Shown here: piece after piece, positions 1 through 10,335 of the stretch
How the letters are laid out: each line of letters begins with the position of its first letter
Position numbering within the stretch: the stretch's first letter is position 1
Source: Bacteroidales bacterium UBA3754
Lineage (GTDB): Bacteria > Bacteroidota > Bacteroidia > Bacteroidales > UBA1715
Reading direction: 5' to 3'
Assembly: GCA_002371705.1 (NCBI GenBank)
Contig: DFGI01000073.1
Coordinates: 1-30,455, forward strand
DNA length: 30,455 nt
The notes under the pieces: generated by a model
The model's input: only the letters and a program-made list of their open reading frames with translations
Told to the model about the DNA's origin: nothing
Databases searched by the model: none
Program-made: the position numbers and the translations under genes

Positions 1-361
1 CGTGAAGACCACCGGAAACTTTATACGAAGACTTATCGAACTTACCACCTGCGTGGAGCACAGTCATAACAACCTCAAGCGCAGATTTCTTTTCTTTTGC
101 GTGCCAATCCACAGGAATACCACGGCCATTATCACACACCGTAATGGAATTATCTTCATTGATTGTAACCTCCACGTGAGTACAATACCCAGCAAGAGCC
201 TCGTCGATAGAGTTGTCCACGACTTCGTACACCAAATGGTGCAGACCTTTCTCGCCAATGTCGCCAATATACATTGCAGGACGCTTTCTCACAGCCTCCA
301 ACCCTTCAAGCACCTGAATACTATCGGCCGAATATTCGTGTTTTTCGTTTTCTTCTGCCAT
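1..361 (-). CDS. gyrB: DNA gyrase subunit B, N-terminal part (cut by window edge)
   Basis: This is the first 120 codons of a GyrB protein, the ATPase subunit of DNA gyrase, which introduces negative supercoils using ATP. The frame starts at the ATG at 361 and stays open to base 1. Hallmarks of the GHKL ATP-binding fold are visible: LEAVRKRPAMYIGD near residues 21-34, EVVDNSIDEALAG near 46-58 (the Glu/Asn pair that positions magnesium and water), DNGRGIPV near 75-82, and the start of the ATP lid, GGKFDKSSYKVSGGLH, at the edge. The sequence matches bacterial GyrB better than ParE. About 80 percent of the protein lies outside the window. The 178 bp between this start and the PAP2 stop hold no gene; a one-mismatch TAnnTTTG-like element (TATTTTCG, 432-439 on the minus strand) could give gyrB its own promoter, but this is weak. 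Confidence 0.95.
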   Translation of the reverse strand, partial: MAEENEKHEYSADSIQVLEGLEAVRKRPAMYIGDIGEKGLHHLVYEVVDNSIDEALAGYCTHVEVTINEDNSITVCDNGRGIPVDWHAKEKKSALEVVMTVLHAGGKFDKSSYKVSGGLH

Positions 362-539
362 TATTTTTTCGTTTAATCCTTAATTTTCAAGCAATTAGAT
401 AATTGGCATATCCTTTTATAGGAAATGCAAGCGAAAATACAAAAAAGTGATTGTTCGCTTTACTTTTTCTACGTAAAGAAATTGAAAAGTTATTAACACT
501 ACAAGTTGATAATCGTAAGCAGAAAACAGCTCTCTAACT

Positions 540-1127
540 TCAGAAATTCAATGCAAAATACACATTTGCCTCTTTGGGTGAAAAATATGGCAAGAATGTC
601 ATATTTGATTCCGATTTTGCGCCTCGTTTTTCCTGAATTTTTGAGACGGTCTGAATGCCAATTCGTGCAGACAATACGCCGAACGCCGCACCCGCACCAA
701 CATCCCAAATGTAATGCCGTTTATGATACACCCTTGACAGACCAACTGCCGTAGCCAACGTATATGCACCCACGCCCCACCACGTTCCGTATTCGTAGCG
801 AACCAATTCCGCACCATTGAAAACCGTAGCCGTATGTCCCGACGGAAATGAATTGTGCGCCCGCCCATCGGGGCGTTCTTCATCAACAAAATATTTCAAT
901 GATTTAACAATCACACCTTCTGTAACGAGTGCGCCACATATTTTTAACGCTCGAACGCCAAATTCATCATGCGATTCGATTCCCGTACAGCCAAGAAATC
1001 CCGCAGTAAACAACGGAACATACTGTCCGTAGGTTTCCCAATAAGAATATTCCGACCGCTGCGCATTGCACAGTAACTGTGAGCAAAGCAATAACAATCC
1101 AATTGCAAGCGATGGAATTTTTTTCAT
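540..1127 (-). CDS. PAP2-family membrane-associated phosphatase, exported
   Basis: A 195-residue protein with an N-terminal signal peptide (residues 1-22, ending LLCNAQ) and the complete phosphatidic-acid-phosphatase type 2 signature: KX6RP (K78, R85-P86), PSGH (95-98) and SRX5HX3D (S131-R132, H138, D142). These form the acid-phosphatase active site, with the second His as nucleophile, so it should be catalytically competent. Family members dephosphorylate lipid pyrophosphates such as undecaprenyl diphosphate, or lipid A phosphates, on the periplasmic side; the substrate cannot be told from sequence. Its ATG lies 6 nt after the stop of the porin gene, so it is probably co-transcribed with sprA and the porin and may serve envelope lipid turnover. 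It is short for an integral-membrane PAP2 protein and has few clear membrane spans, as is usual for Bacteroidota periplasmic versions. Confidence 0.9.
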   Translation of the reverse strand: MKKIPSLAIGLLLLCSQLLCNAQRSEYSYWETYGQYVPLFTAGFLGCTGIESHDEFGVRALKICGALVTEGVIVKSLKYFVDEERPDGRAHNSFPSGHTATVFNGAELVRYEYGTWWGVGAYTLATAVGLSRVYHKRHYIWDVGAGAAFGVLSARIGIQTVSKIQEKRGAKSESNMTFLPYFSPKEANVYFALNF

Positions 1128-1133
1128 TTTTAC

Positions 1134-3008
1134 TTAGTTATAAAACATCCACGACAAGCCAAACGAAATTGAGCCCTTCGTCTGAGGATAGCCAGCTATC
1201 GGATAATTGCGACCTTTCAACAATGAATAAAAATCAGTGTATTTCACATACAATCGAATTGGTTTGTACTTGAGCGAAGCGAACACATTCATTATTGGAA
1301 AATCTCCGTATTGGAAGTCTGTTTGCGGTAAGAATGTGCCCAACGCGGCATCGTATGTGGGTGTGTTATATGCAGGATAATACAACATATCGGCTCCCAG
1401 CTGCACTTGTATCAGCTTACGCAGAAATGCGCCATGGAAAGCCAAAGAATTGTATGTCGCCCATTTAGGATATTCTTGCGTGCCAACCGTCATTTTTTGG
1501 AAAATCAGTCCATTGCGCATCAAAATATGCCAAAAACGGGTTGTTTTCATCAATTTGGCTGAGAACGCACTTCCAGAGCCATCGATTTGCGTCAACACAC
1601 CTTTTTCGTCAAGTGAAACGTAATTCTGGAGTTGGTAATAATGAACAGTCGCCTCAACATTTCCAAACAAAGTTGAAAAATCAGCATAGATATCGTGAAT
1701 CTTCACATCATTGAAATCGTTGTGCCATAAGTAGTTATTCGTTTCATAATCAATATATTCGTCAGGTGGGGAGTCGTTGGAAAAATCCTGCCCAATTAGC
1801 ACGACACTTTCTTTATTTAGGATGTTAAATGATTTTGACAACTCGGTTGAAAAGTTATAATGATTTTGATCTTCTTTGTTAAAATAAAAAGCGTGTCGAT
1901 GCGACAGAGTTATGGAATACGGCAACGAGACATCGAATGTGCCTTCGTAAAACTGCGAACGGTCGAAATATTCAGGAATAGTATAATTATAATCATAAAA
2001 ACGCGAGGACGTGTAATCGGTAACGAACGCAAAATTCGCCACTACATCGATTTTTTTTAACGAGCGCTGGAACTCAAAAAACAGAGCCCAATTCAAATTT
2101 TTACAAAACAAGGTATCGTTTGTGGCAGTCGAATCATAATAAATATTCTTGTAGAAAGCCGTATCGGGATTTTCATCTGAATAAAACCGTTTTACAGACG
2201 TGTAGTGCATTCTATAGCCAAAAGCATTTTTATAGCGCATCAAATCCAACGATGTGCTATCTTCCTTCGGTTTCCGACCAAGATTCCATTTTTGCATAAA
2301 ATCCAAATCCTGATATTTGAGTGTAGAAGCAGCCCGTGGATATTTCATACGGAGTAGTTTTTCGTAATTCAGCAGCGAATCAGCCGCAATACCACCATTT
2401 TCCTGTCGATTAATGGAATTGAACGCATATTTGAAAACGGTAGTGAACCGTGGTCCGTAATACGAAATCCAAGGTGTAACGTGCCGTCCCTTAATCGCCT
2501 GATTATCATACTCTCCTATCTTTTTATAATAGTTTAAGTCGAAACCGACGTTAGCATATTTATTGATATTTTGCGTATGCCTGAATTTTCCCGACTGCTC
2601 GCTGTTCATTCCCTGCGAATAAAACAGATACGAATACGGACGTTGCGCAGTATAATCGCACATATCATCGGTTGTCACAATTGATTTTTCGTATGCACGC
2701 AACGAAAAATGTTCGTCAAGATATGGGTTTACAAGCAACGAAAACGAAGGCGACGCATATCCAGCTATATCAACCGAGAAATCGGCAATACTGCCGTTTG
2801 GTTCGTACAAATAAAAGAAATCCATAGAAGTGTCAATATCCACTCTATAGCGTTCAGTGTGCGTGGCATTGTACTGCCATTGGAAAATATCCTTAATAAC
2901 TTCCTCTTTTGTTGTATCGGAAGAAGGTTCTTCGCTTGCCATTGCCATATAACAACACAAGGACACTTGTGTAAAAATCAAGAATATATAGATAATTGTA
3001 CGTTTCAT
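1134..3008 (-). CDS. Putative porin of the Bacteroidota Porin_10 type (outer-membrane beta-barrel)
   Basis: A 624-residue protein with a signal peptide (about 1-25, ending AMAS) followed by alternating aromatic/polar strands typical of an outer-membrane barrel. It ends on Trp-Met-Phe-Tyr-Asn, an aromatic-rich last strand. The N-terminal stretch around residues 50-175 (a DT pair, a PSFSLLVN segment, then RPYSYLFYSQGMNSEQ and a NINKYANVGFDLNY strand) matches the layout I know from the Bacteroidota putative porin family (Pfam Porin_10, formerly a DUF). Its substrate is unknown. It starts 15 nt after the sprA stop and ends 6 nt before the PAP2 gene, which suggests one transcript for outer-membrane genes. 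An alternative reading is a structural barrel partner of the type IX machinery; nothing in the sequence proves that. Confidence 0.75.
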   Translation of the reverse strand: MKRTIIYIFLIFTQVSLCCYMAMASEEPSSDTTKEEVIKDIFQWQYNATHTERYRVDIDTSMDFFYLYEPNGSIADFSVDIAGYASPSFSLLVNPYLDEHFSLRAYEKSIVTTDDMCDYTAQRPYSYLFYSQGMNSEQSGKFRHTQNINKYANVGFDLNYYKKIGEYDNQAIKGRHVTPWISYYGPRFTTVFKYAFNSINRQENGGIAADSLLNYEKLLRMKYPRAASTLKYQDLDFMQKWNLGRKPKEDSTSLDLMRYKNAFGYRMHYTSVKRFYSDENPDTAFYKNIYYDSTATNDTLFCKNLNWALFFEFQRSLKKIDVVANFAFVTDYTSSRFYDYNYTIPEYFDRSQFYEGTFDVSLPYSITLSHRHAFYFNKEDQNHYNFSTELSKSFNILNKESVVLIGQDFSNDSPPDEYIDYETNNYLWHNDFNDVKIHDIYADFSTLFGNVEATVHYYQLQNYVSLDEKGVLTQIDGSGSAFSAKLMKTTRFWHILMRNGLIFQKMTVGTQEYPKWATYNSLAFHGAFLRKLIQVQLGADMLYYPAYNTPTYDAALGTFLPQTDFQYGDFPIMNVFASLKYKPIRLYVKYTDFYSLLKGRNYPIAGYPQTKGSISFGLSWMFYN

Positions 3009-3023
3009 TCCGTTTTTTTCATT

Positions 3024-6000
3024 TTACATCAATGAGAATCGCAAATTAACTCCACCCGAAGTGGTTGATGTTCTGTAACCATTCGTAAGTGGCTGGTTCA
3101 TAGTATATTCCAAATACACTCTCATTGTAATTCTTTGACTTAACATATATTCTGCGTATGTTTTCAACGCATACGATTTTGTTCCCGATATTTTTCGTGT
3201 AATATCTTCTGCAATATTACGACGAATTGTTTGATTATCACGAATAGAAAAATCTAAACGTACTGTTAAATCATTTTCGAAATGATGACTACCTCCCGAA
3301 GTCTTCACATTTACCTTGAAATCTTCGAACACATATCCAGCGCCCACAACATACTCAAAATTAGACACTTCCGATATTTCCGTATTGGTAAACGACAATG
3401 TAACCGTTCTGTTTCTGCGAACTTCGAATTTCGCCGTTAAATTGCTCTTTAATTTGGAATCGAAACCAATCAACGGGCTAAGTCGTTCGGAAATGCTTAC
3501 CGTGGATACATCATAGTCAGGAGAAACGTATAAAGAACCATCTATTGGGTCAATATAAAAATCATCGTCGTAAATACTTGCTGATGAGAATGTTTCATAC
3601 GAGCCTAAACTATACGTTGATGTATATGCATGGTTGATGTTCACCGTTTTGAAATATTCCTTGAAGAACGGCAATTTTGACAGACCATTGTAGGTCATTT
3701 TCCAGTTCAGAGCCCGAAGGAAGTTTCTAAAACTTGACATCATAGGAATAAAATATGTGTCAATAGGCACATTATCAACGGATTGTCCTGTGTAAGCAGC
3801 ATAAAATGCAGGTATCAACACATCCTGCGACATTTCATTATACAAAACAGGGAAACCACTTTCTATATCAGTTTCATAAACCGAGCCCAAACTTGCACGA
3901 GCCAAACGATGAGCTATGGTGATACGGTTTTTCTTAAACCGCTCATACGCTTTGTCGGAATTGAATGCAGAAGCCATTGTGTTACAAGAAATTGAGAAAT
4001 TTCCAGTAGTAAGACGGTTTTTCTCGTTTTCTTCGGCATCGCCCCACAAATATTTTGAATAATTATGTGAATAAGCTCTATCAGCTGAGAGGGTAATTTT
4101 CATATTTCTAACTGGCTCCAACGATGATTGAATTCTCAGTTTGTTTGAATAGGTATATTTTAATTTGTCGCTGATGTAATCGTTGTCAACCAGCCATTGG
4201 TCTGTTGTCAAGTGTGATTCCAAATCATCGGGAACCAACCCAATCACGTAGCCGAACCCTGGAACTGCCGAACTTGTAAATGGTTTGTACATTCCAAACA
4301 TCTGACTATCATATTTATATCCCGGGACAAAGCATCCTTCTGACTGAGAATAACTTATAGTTGCTGTTTTAATCATCATCAATGTATTCACAACTTGGTC
4401 GGTCGCGCGGGTCAGCGGCGTTTGTTCCACATCTTTTTTACCAACCACAGTGACTTTTCCCTTTTCGACTTCGTTTTTACAAGTAACTTGAACTTTTTTA
4501 GCCGACAAAATTTTTGTTTCCGACGGTACCAAACGCCCATCTTCGTCAAGGACAGTGACTTTCACATCCGTAGTACCTAGCTTATGATTTATGTAAATCA
4601 CATTGTCGTCATCGGTTTTCACATTCGATTTTGTGTATTTTACCGTTTCCTTACGTTTTTGGTTTGTATTCTTCTTATTGTTATTATTATTGTTTTGTTT
4701 CATTCGTTTTTGCACGCCGGCAAGATATTTCGACTTGCTGTATAACTTCGTGAAATTCAATGTTTCATCTATGGTATGCGTGCCTGAATTGGTGATAGTG
4801 TTGCCATAATCCAAATCATCGTTGGTTTCGGTTCCCATCTGCCAATTGTACGAGCCAGAATACTTATAATTCGTTGTTGTCCAATCTAATATAGAAATTT
4901 TATTAATAGGAACTTGCCACGTCAAATTCCATTTCTGATTGAATTCCATATTTTCTCCAAATGTCTTTGCGCTGTTCCAAACCTCGCGTTTGTATTCACG
5001 CCACACATCCTCGTCAGTTTTGTCAATCACGCCCGAAGGCTCATTCAAACGGGAATCGTTCGATGCGTTGTACGACAATTTCAAGCCCTTGGAAATCGGA
5101 TAATTCACACTGTATGTTCTGTGCCAATAGAACCATTTGCTGGCAGTTTTTGGCAATTCAAAATTATATGCCGACAGATTTCTACGCTGTTGTTCCTTAT
5201 AGGTTCTATCCCACTCGCTTTTAAACGAAACGCTTGCTGGCAACAAATAGAAATTGAATTCCTTAATCAGTTTGATTTTGTTTGACTTAAATGGCTGATA
5301 ATTTTTCGGACGCATATTGTAGCTGTAGTTAAACGCCACTTTATATTGATGCTTGTAATTCAATTGATAATCAACATCATGCGAACGATAGCGGTTGTAT
5401 GCGAACGTTCCCGAAAAATTCGAAATATTGAATGGATGTTGTTTTTTCGGGGTACGTGCAATCTTCACATTTGTGAAGTTATAGCTGAAATTTTGGTTAA
5501 ATTCCTGTGCTATGTTCAGCAACGAATCCCGTTCACGACGTGTAGTGAAGTTCGACAGCGAACGCGACAAAGTAACGTCGGGATTTGTTGGGTCGTACTC
5601 TGGAGTGATGTATGTTTCAGACAAATCCACATAGAAAGGCAAGAACAATTTCCACGACTCAGGAAAGAATTTATGCAACGCCACATTCGATGCCACATCG
5701 TATTGATATAAATTTTCGGTGCTTCGTTCGAACACCTTTTGGTCAACGCTACCGAAGCCCGGTTTGCTGATTTTTCCAGCCAATGAGACAGTTGCGAAAT
5801 CGGCAAATGTGGTACGCACTGTTCCCACCGTAGCCCAGCCGCTTTTGTCGTTCATTTCGGTTAAACGTAATTCGTTGAACCACACAATACCCGATTTTTT
5901 CTGGCCGTCATCATCAGGATTCGACGATTTTTTCTTTCGGTTGCGGACGCCGAGCATCACCGTACGCACATTTCCCGTATTCGGATTTCCTTTGATACTC

Positions 6001-9000
6001 ACACGATTATTGCCGTGCGAAATGCTATATACATGGTATGTTTCCAAGTCTGGCATTGTGCCATCATTTATCATCTTGTTACGCTCCATTTTCAGCTCGG
6101 TGAGTACTTCAAGCGGCAATGAAATTTTATTTTCTTCAGGCCACACACTCAAACGATCGCTTGTACTACTATTATTGTAACGTCCTGCCCCATCCGCCAA
6201 ATGCGGAGTAAGTTTCAACGGAATTTCATATTCATAATAATTGTCAACGTAATCGGAACCGATTCGAATAAATGCATACAAATCGCCATCGTCAAGCATA
6301 TCTTCCTCATCAATCAAGGCTTCAGCATGAATAAACATTTCCAATGCTCCAAACTGACGCAAGTCCTTATTCACCCGTTTGTAAATCGCCTTGGAATTCC
6401 CATCTTCCAAATCAACAACCTTCATCGACAGCGCCGATTCATTCAGTTCCTCCATTGTGGTACTGGTCGGGTCAATCACTCGGTCAACGCCAGGTGGTAA
6501 TACATAATTGACAGGCACTCTTGAACTATTTTCCTCAATGTTCACGCTGGCAATATCAACCTTTGAATCAGAAAACAAATCGTATTCGCCCGATTCAAAC
6601 AAAGCCTCGTCATACACACGCCAATTGCTATAAACCAACGAAAGCTCCGCAATACGAAGCACAACAGAATCCTCAAAATTACGTAAAAACATACGCATAG
6701 TGGTAATGTCGCGAAAATCGGAAATGTTGCCAATCCGCTCACGTTCATCTGATTTGATAGGAATTTTGAACTGATACCATGTCGCCTGTGTTTGATAATT
6801 GTCATTATTCACAACCTCAGTAAGCACATCTTCGATGTAGTTTTTCCCCACCACCATATCCTTCGGACGAAGACTGATATGATATTGGTAATACGCTTCG
6901 GTTTCCTGCAATGTATTATCCTGGTTTAAGTCTTCAATATCAGGTTTATACGATGCCAAACCTTGATTTGTACCCGACGGAGAATTGTTGTCGGTTCCGT
7001 TGTAGTATCGATAACGCCACACAATATCCTTTTCCACGCCTCGGTTACTCAAATACGATGAAAAATTATCGTGCGACGGGTCATTATAGAACGTTTCGTA
7101 GGCTTCAGGAGTAACAATTTCCTTTACTTCCTTCAAATATTGAGCAAAAAAGCGTTGCTCAGCCATATCGCTCAATCCATCAAGACCAACATCCTGAACC
7201 TCACGGTCGATGTCGCTGCTGAAGCCTGTTTCCACTATGGAATAATTGGGAACTCTACCCCAAACCGTTTCGTCAAGACGGGAATTATCGGTCACCATAC
7301 CATTTTCAGCCGATTTCCGTCCATCGCGGAGCACATCTTCCGACATGCGTCCGATATTGATATAGAAATCACCGCCTTTATGCAGACCGTCCTCGTCGGT
7401 CACAAACGGATCCATCATCCAAAATTCTATGTATTCCACGTTGTTTTCCTCAAAATCGGTGGTTGTGAGCGATTGCATAATACCTCCCCAACGGGATTTC
7501 GGGTCACGCAAACGACCGTCGGCATCCAAACCAGCAGAAATTCCCGCACGTCCTTTTGTATCGTAGTTGTACGGACCTCGTTCCGATGGATAATATGCAA
7601 TGTTCAACAACGTCATCGGAACATCTTCGTAGGTCGTTAAATCACGGTTCGGGAACAAATTCGACTGATACACTGTTCTCGAAAACTGTTCAGCCTGAAC
7701 CGATTTGCTCACAGATGAACTTCGTTCATAAAACGACGTGTTGATATTGTACCACGAAATCAACGCCTTGTTGTAGTTAAACGCCAAATCATTTACCAAC
7801 GAGGCCTCAGGGAACATTGATTTTTGTCCCTGCGGTGTGCTTGCCAACCGCCACGAGGTGGGTTCTTTCAAATACAAACGGCCTTCCGAACTTTCAAAAT
7901 CATCGATTGAAACCGCATCGGAAATATGTTTCGACTGCCCAGGAAGCAATTGCGCAAATTCCGCCGAAGCCTCCACATACGAGGTTTCCTTGGTATCAAT
8001 CAACGGGATTTTGTCAACCAGTTTGGTTAAAAACATCGACTCTGTTGAATAGCGCGCGTCAATGCCCCAAATTGTGTTGCAAATTGGATATTCTTCAAAA
8101 CCAACTTTTCGCACCGAAGGTACTTCGGAAAGATGAATCAACGTACTTCCAAAGCTGATATTGTCGTTGTAGCGGTATTCAGCACGGGTACCCATATACG
8201 TTTTGGTGGTAGTGCTGAACAACGGGTCGTTTTCATAGGTGATGTTAATTGTTGACCCCGATTCCAAAATTCCCGCATTGATGATAGAAACCGTTCCCGA
8301 GGCGTAGTCAACCGTGTAATCGGAACCTTCGACCAACGTAAGTCCACCACACATAATTTTCACCGATTTTACCTGCGTGGTGTTCAACGAAATTTCTGAC
8401 GAAACGCTCGATTTGTACGATCCTTTCAATATGAATTTATTTTTCTCTGCAACCTGTCGCGCCGCGCTTTGAGTGGAATCGTACAACTCATTATACACAT
8501 ATTTCCCTGAGACATTCGAATCGCCGATTTTATCTTCCAATGACTTTCCAAATGGCTCAAGCACAGGGAAATAGATTAAGCCACGAGCTGCTTTTATCGT
8601 TACTCCTTCCACAAAATCGAATAAACCATCGGAATATGGTTGCAAATCCGATGAAAGATTATCCAAATTCATCACCGAAATCAAGCTTTCGCCCTTCACC
8701 GCCCCCTCTGACAAATACGGTGTTGGAGAACCTGTTCTATCATCCTGATACAACACATCAAGCACGAAATCTTCTTTACTAATTTGGTATGCGCCAATCG
8801 AATACACGTTTTTCATCATCAAATCCCAGTTGTTGTACTCAGGATTTGATTGTGTACCTTTCAACAATTTCACAATCAGCACATCGGGATGCTCAATTCC
8901 ATCGCTGGTAAATTCACCAACCTGATAAACTTTGCCTTTGTACTCATATTCATACGCAACGGCGAGGACTTTCGCAGAACTTACCGCCGAACGCAAGGAA

Positions 9001-10313
9001 ATGTAACCCAACTTTCTGTTAATATCATATTCAGATGGTTTCAGCAACACAGCTTGTTCGATTTTTTCGTATTCAGACCCCTGCTCCAACATTCCCGAAA
9101 GTGCTGTGGAAACAGTGTTGATGCTTCTTACACCCGATACATTTTTAACTTTTTTGTATAAGCCGCCATTTTCAGGCAAACTGTACGTCTTGCCACCGCC
9201 AATTCCCGTTGACGAAACATCACCTAAATCAGTCAATGCCAAAATATTACGAGCATCTTCCTTACCCGATGAAGTTTGTGTGACCCAAACCTCAACCTTG
9301 CGAATATCTATACCGCTGTTGATTTCGGGAAGATTTTTCAGCGATTCCTCATAGTGTTCACGGAAGAACTGCGACAAGAAAAAGTGTTTGTTGTTGTCAT
9401 ACTCATCGCATTGAATTTCAAAGTCTTCGGTCTGTGCGCCACCTTGCACTGCTATTGACGACATTTCACCTTGTTGACGAGAAAATACACCGCTCACAAA
9501 CAATTTTCCAAATTGCAAATCGGTTTTCACGCCAAACAAACTTTGACTACCCGAAATAAGCGAACTGGAAAGCGGAAACGACACATTTCCGACCTCAATA
9601 TTTTTTATGATTTCATCCTCATCACCTTCGTATTGCAACTTCACTTCCTGCTCGAATTCAAACTGAGATTCCGTGTCATACTTGATTTTCATAGAAACTC
9701 GGTCACCGATGGAACCCGTGACGCTCATCTGAATTTTGTTGTCGAAGTCAAACTGCAATTGACGTTGCTGTTTTTTTGAAAGGCGAGGATTATGATTGTT
9801 TGTGAATTTCAGTCCAAAATTCAATTCAGCCGCACCTTGAGGCTTAATATCAATCAAATCGCCAAGGAAGCCGTTTTCGCCAAGCAAATCAAGCGAGGGT
9901 TCATACGACGAAGTGCCGCCGCTACGCGTTTCACTCGCGCGCGTACGCCAATAGTTGCGTGAACGTTGTCTCCCCGACAATTTAAAATAATCCGACGACG
10001 GCATTGAATACGAAGGACTTACGGCATTATCGCCGACCATTTTTGTTGCATCGTAATCATCTGTTTCAGGATTATATTCAACCTTGTAGCCGTAATCTGG
10101 CGAATCATTCAGGCGAATTCCATTGGAATTATTGTTGGCATCGTCGAAAGCATTGCCGGTTTCCTTCGGCAAGGGCGAACGCAATTTTATGGAATCTTCG
10201 GGCTGTGCCAACACTTCAGGCGTAGGGAACCGCACGGCATCCATAGCGGAGGCCAGCATAACGCCACAAAGCGCCACAACAGAAACGGTATATATATGTT
10301 TTATAATTTTCAC
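3024..10313 (-). CDS. sprA: SprA/Sov, outer-membrane translocon of the type IX secretion system
   Basis: A giant 2429-residue protein, the usual size for SprA (Sov in Porphyromonas), the very large single-chain barrel through which type IX cargo crosses the outer membrane. Residues 1-23 form a signal peptide (ending MLASA). Around 165-267 lies the conserved SprA N-terminal block with LNFGLKFTNN, GDRVSMKIKYDTES and EVGNVSFPLSSSLISGSQSLFG, and similar blocks recur. The C-terminus is rich in amphipathic beta strands. An Asn-rich run near residues 1872-1878 is followed by a small basic domain to about 1955. No ATG fits the start: GTG at 10313 gives a clean signal peptide, TTG at 10322 adds three residues, and the first in-frame ATG would cut into the signal. 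It follows ruvA by 22 nt, a conserved Bacteroidota neighbourhood, and precedes the porin gene. Its presence implies a type IX pathway, although no cargo with a clear sorting domain is visible here. Confidence 0.95.
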   Translation of the reverse strand: MKIIKHIYTVSVVALCGVMLASAMDAVRFPTPEVLAQPEDSIKLRSPLPKETGNAFDDANNNSNGIRLNDSPDYGYKVEYNPETDDYDATKMVGDNAVSPSYSMPSSDYFKLSGRQRSRNYWRTRASETRSGGTSSYEPSLDLLGENGFLGDLIDIKPQGAAELNFGLKFTNNHNPRLSKKQQRQLQFDFDNKIQMSVTGSIGDRVSMKIKYDTESQFEFEQEVKLQYEGDEDEIIKNIEVGNVSFPLSSSLISGSQSLFGVKTDLQFGKLFVSGVFSRQQGEMSSIAVQGGAQTEDFEIQCDEYDNNKHFFLSQFFREHYEESLKNLPEINSGIDIRKVEVWVTQTSSGKEDARNILALTDLGDVSSTGIGGGKTYSLPENGGLYKKVKNVSGVRSINTVSTALSGMLEQGSEYEKIEQAVLLKPSEYDINRKLGYISLRSAVSSAKVLAVAYEYEYKGKVYQVGEFTSDGIEHPDVLIVKLLKGTQSNPEYNNWDLMMKNVYSIGAYQISKEDFVLDVLYQDDRTGSPTPYLSEGAVKGESLISVMNLDNLSSDLQPYSDGLFDFVEGVTIKAARGLIYFPVLEPFGKSLEDKIGDSNVSGKYVYNELYDSTQSAARQVAEKNKFILKGSYKSSVSSEISLNTTQVKSVKIMCGGLTLVEGSDYTVDYASGTVSIINAGILESGSTINITYENDPLFSTTTKTYMGTRAEYRYNDNISFGSTLIHLSEVPSVRKVGFEEYPICNTIWGIDARYSTESMFLTKLVDKIPLIDTKETSYVEASAEFAQLLPGQSKHISDAVSIDDFESSEGRLYLKEPTSWRLASTPQGQKSMFPEASLVNDLAFNYNKALISWYNINTSFYERSSSVSKSVQAEQFSRTVYQSNLFPNRDLTTYEDVPMTLLNIAYYPSERGPYNYDTKGRAGISAGLDADGRLRDPKSRWGGIMQSLTTTDFEENNVEYIEFWMMDPFVTDEDGLHKGGDFYINIGRMSEDVLRDGRKSAENGMVTDNSRLDETVWGRVPNYSIVETGFSSDIDREVQDVGLDGLSDMAEQRFFAQYLKEVKEIVTPEAYETFYNDPSHDNFSSYLSNRGVEKDIVWRYRYYNGTDNNSPSGTNQGLASYKPDIEDLNQDNTLQETEAYYQYHISLRPKDMVVGKNYIEDVLTEVVNNDNYQTQATWYQFKIPIKSDERERIGNISDFRDITTMRMFLRNFEDSVVLRIAELSLVYSNWRVYDEALFESGEYDLFSDSKVDIASVNIEENSSRVPVNYVLPPGVDRVIDPTSTTMEELNESALSMKVVDLEDGNSKAIYKRVNKDLRQFGALEMFIHAEALIDEEDMLDDGDLYAFIRIGSDYVDNYYEYEIPLKLTPHLADGAGRYNNSSTSDRLSVWPEENKISLPLEVLTELKMERNKMINDGTMPDLETYHVYSISHGNNRVSIKGNPNTGNVRTVMLGVRNRKKKSSNPDDDGQKKSGIVWFNELRLTEMNDKSGWATVGTVRTTFADFATVSLAGKISKPGFGSVDQKVFERSTENLYQYDVASNVALHKFFPESWKLFLPFYVDLSETYITPEYDPTNPDVTLSRSLSNFTTRRERDSLLNIAQEFNQNFSYNFTNVKIARTPKKQHPFNISNFSGTFAYNRYRSHDVDYQLNYKHQYKVAFNYSYNMRPKNYQPFKSNKIKLIKEFNFYLLPASVSFKSEWDRTYKEQQRRNLSAYNFELPKTASKWFYWHRTYSVNYPISKGLKLSYNASNDSRLNEPSGVIDKTDEDVWREYKREVWNSAKTFGENMEFNQKWNLTWQVPINKISILDWTTTNYKYSGSYNWQMGTETNDDLDYGNTITNSGTHTIDETLNFTKLYSKSKYLAGVQKRMKQNNNNNNKKNTNQKRKETVKYTKSNVKTDDDNVIYINHKLGTTDVKVTVLDEDGRLVPSETKILSAKKVQVTCKNEVEKGKVTVVGKKDVEQTPLTRATDQVVNTLMMIKTATISYSQSEGCFVPGYKYDSQMFGMYKPFTSSAVPGFGYVIGLVPDDLESHLTTDQWLVDNDYISDKLKYTYSNKLRIQSSLEPVRNMKITLSADRAYSHNYSKYLWGDAEENEKNRLTTGNFSISCNTMASAFNSDKAYERFKKNRITIAHRLARASLGSVYETDIESGFPVLYNEMSQDVLIPAFYAAYTGQSVDNVPIDTYFIPMMSSFRNFLRALNWKMTYNGLSKLPFFKEYFKTVNINHAYTSTYSLGSYETFSSASIYDDDFYIDPIDGSLYVSPDYDVSTVSISERLSPLIGFDSKLKSNLTAKFEVRRNRTVTLSFTNTEISEVSNFEYVVGAGYVFEDFKVNVKTSGGSHHFENDLTVRLDFSIRDNQTIRRNIAEDITRKISGTKSYALKTYAEYMLSQRITMRVYLEYTMNQPLTNGYRTSTTSGGVNLRFSLM

Positions 10314-10335
10314 TAAAACCAACTATGAAGAACCA

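Noticed and set aside
1..361. Partial gene at the left edge as parE (topoisomerase IV subunit B)
   Set aside because: The N-terminal motif order and wording (VLEGLEAVRKRPAMYIGD followed by a short loop and HHLVYEVVDNSIDEA) fits GyrB better.
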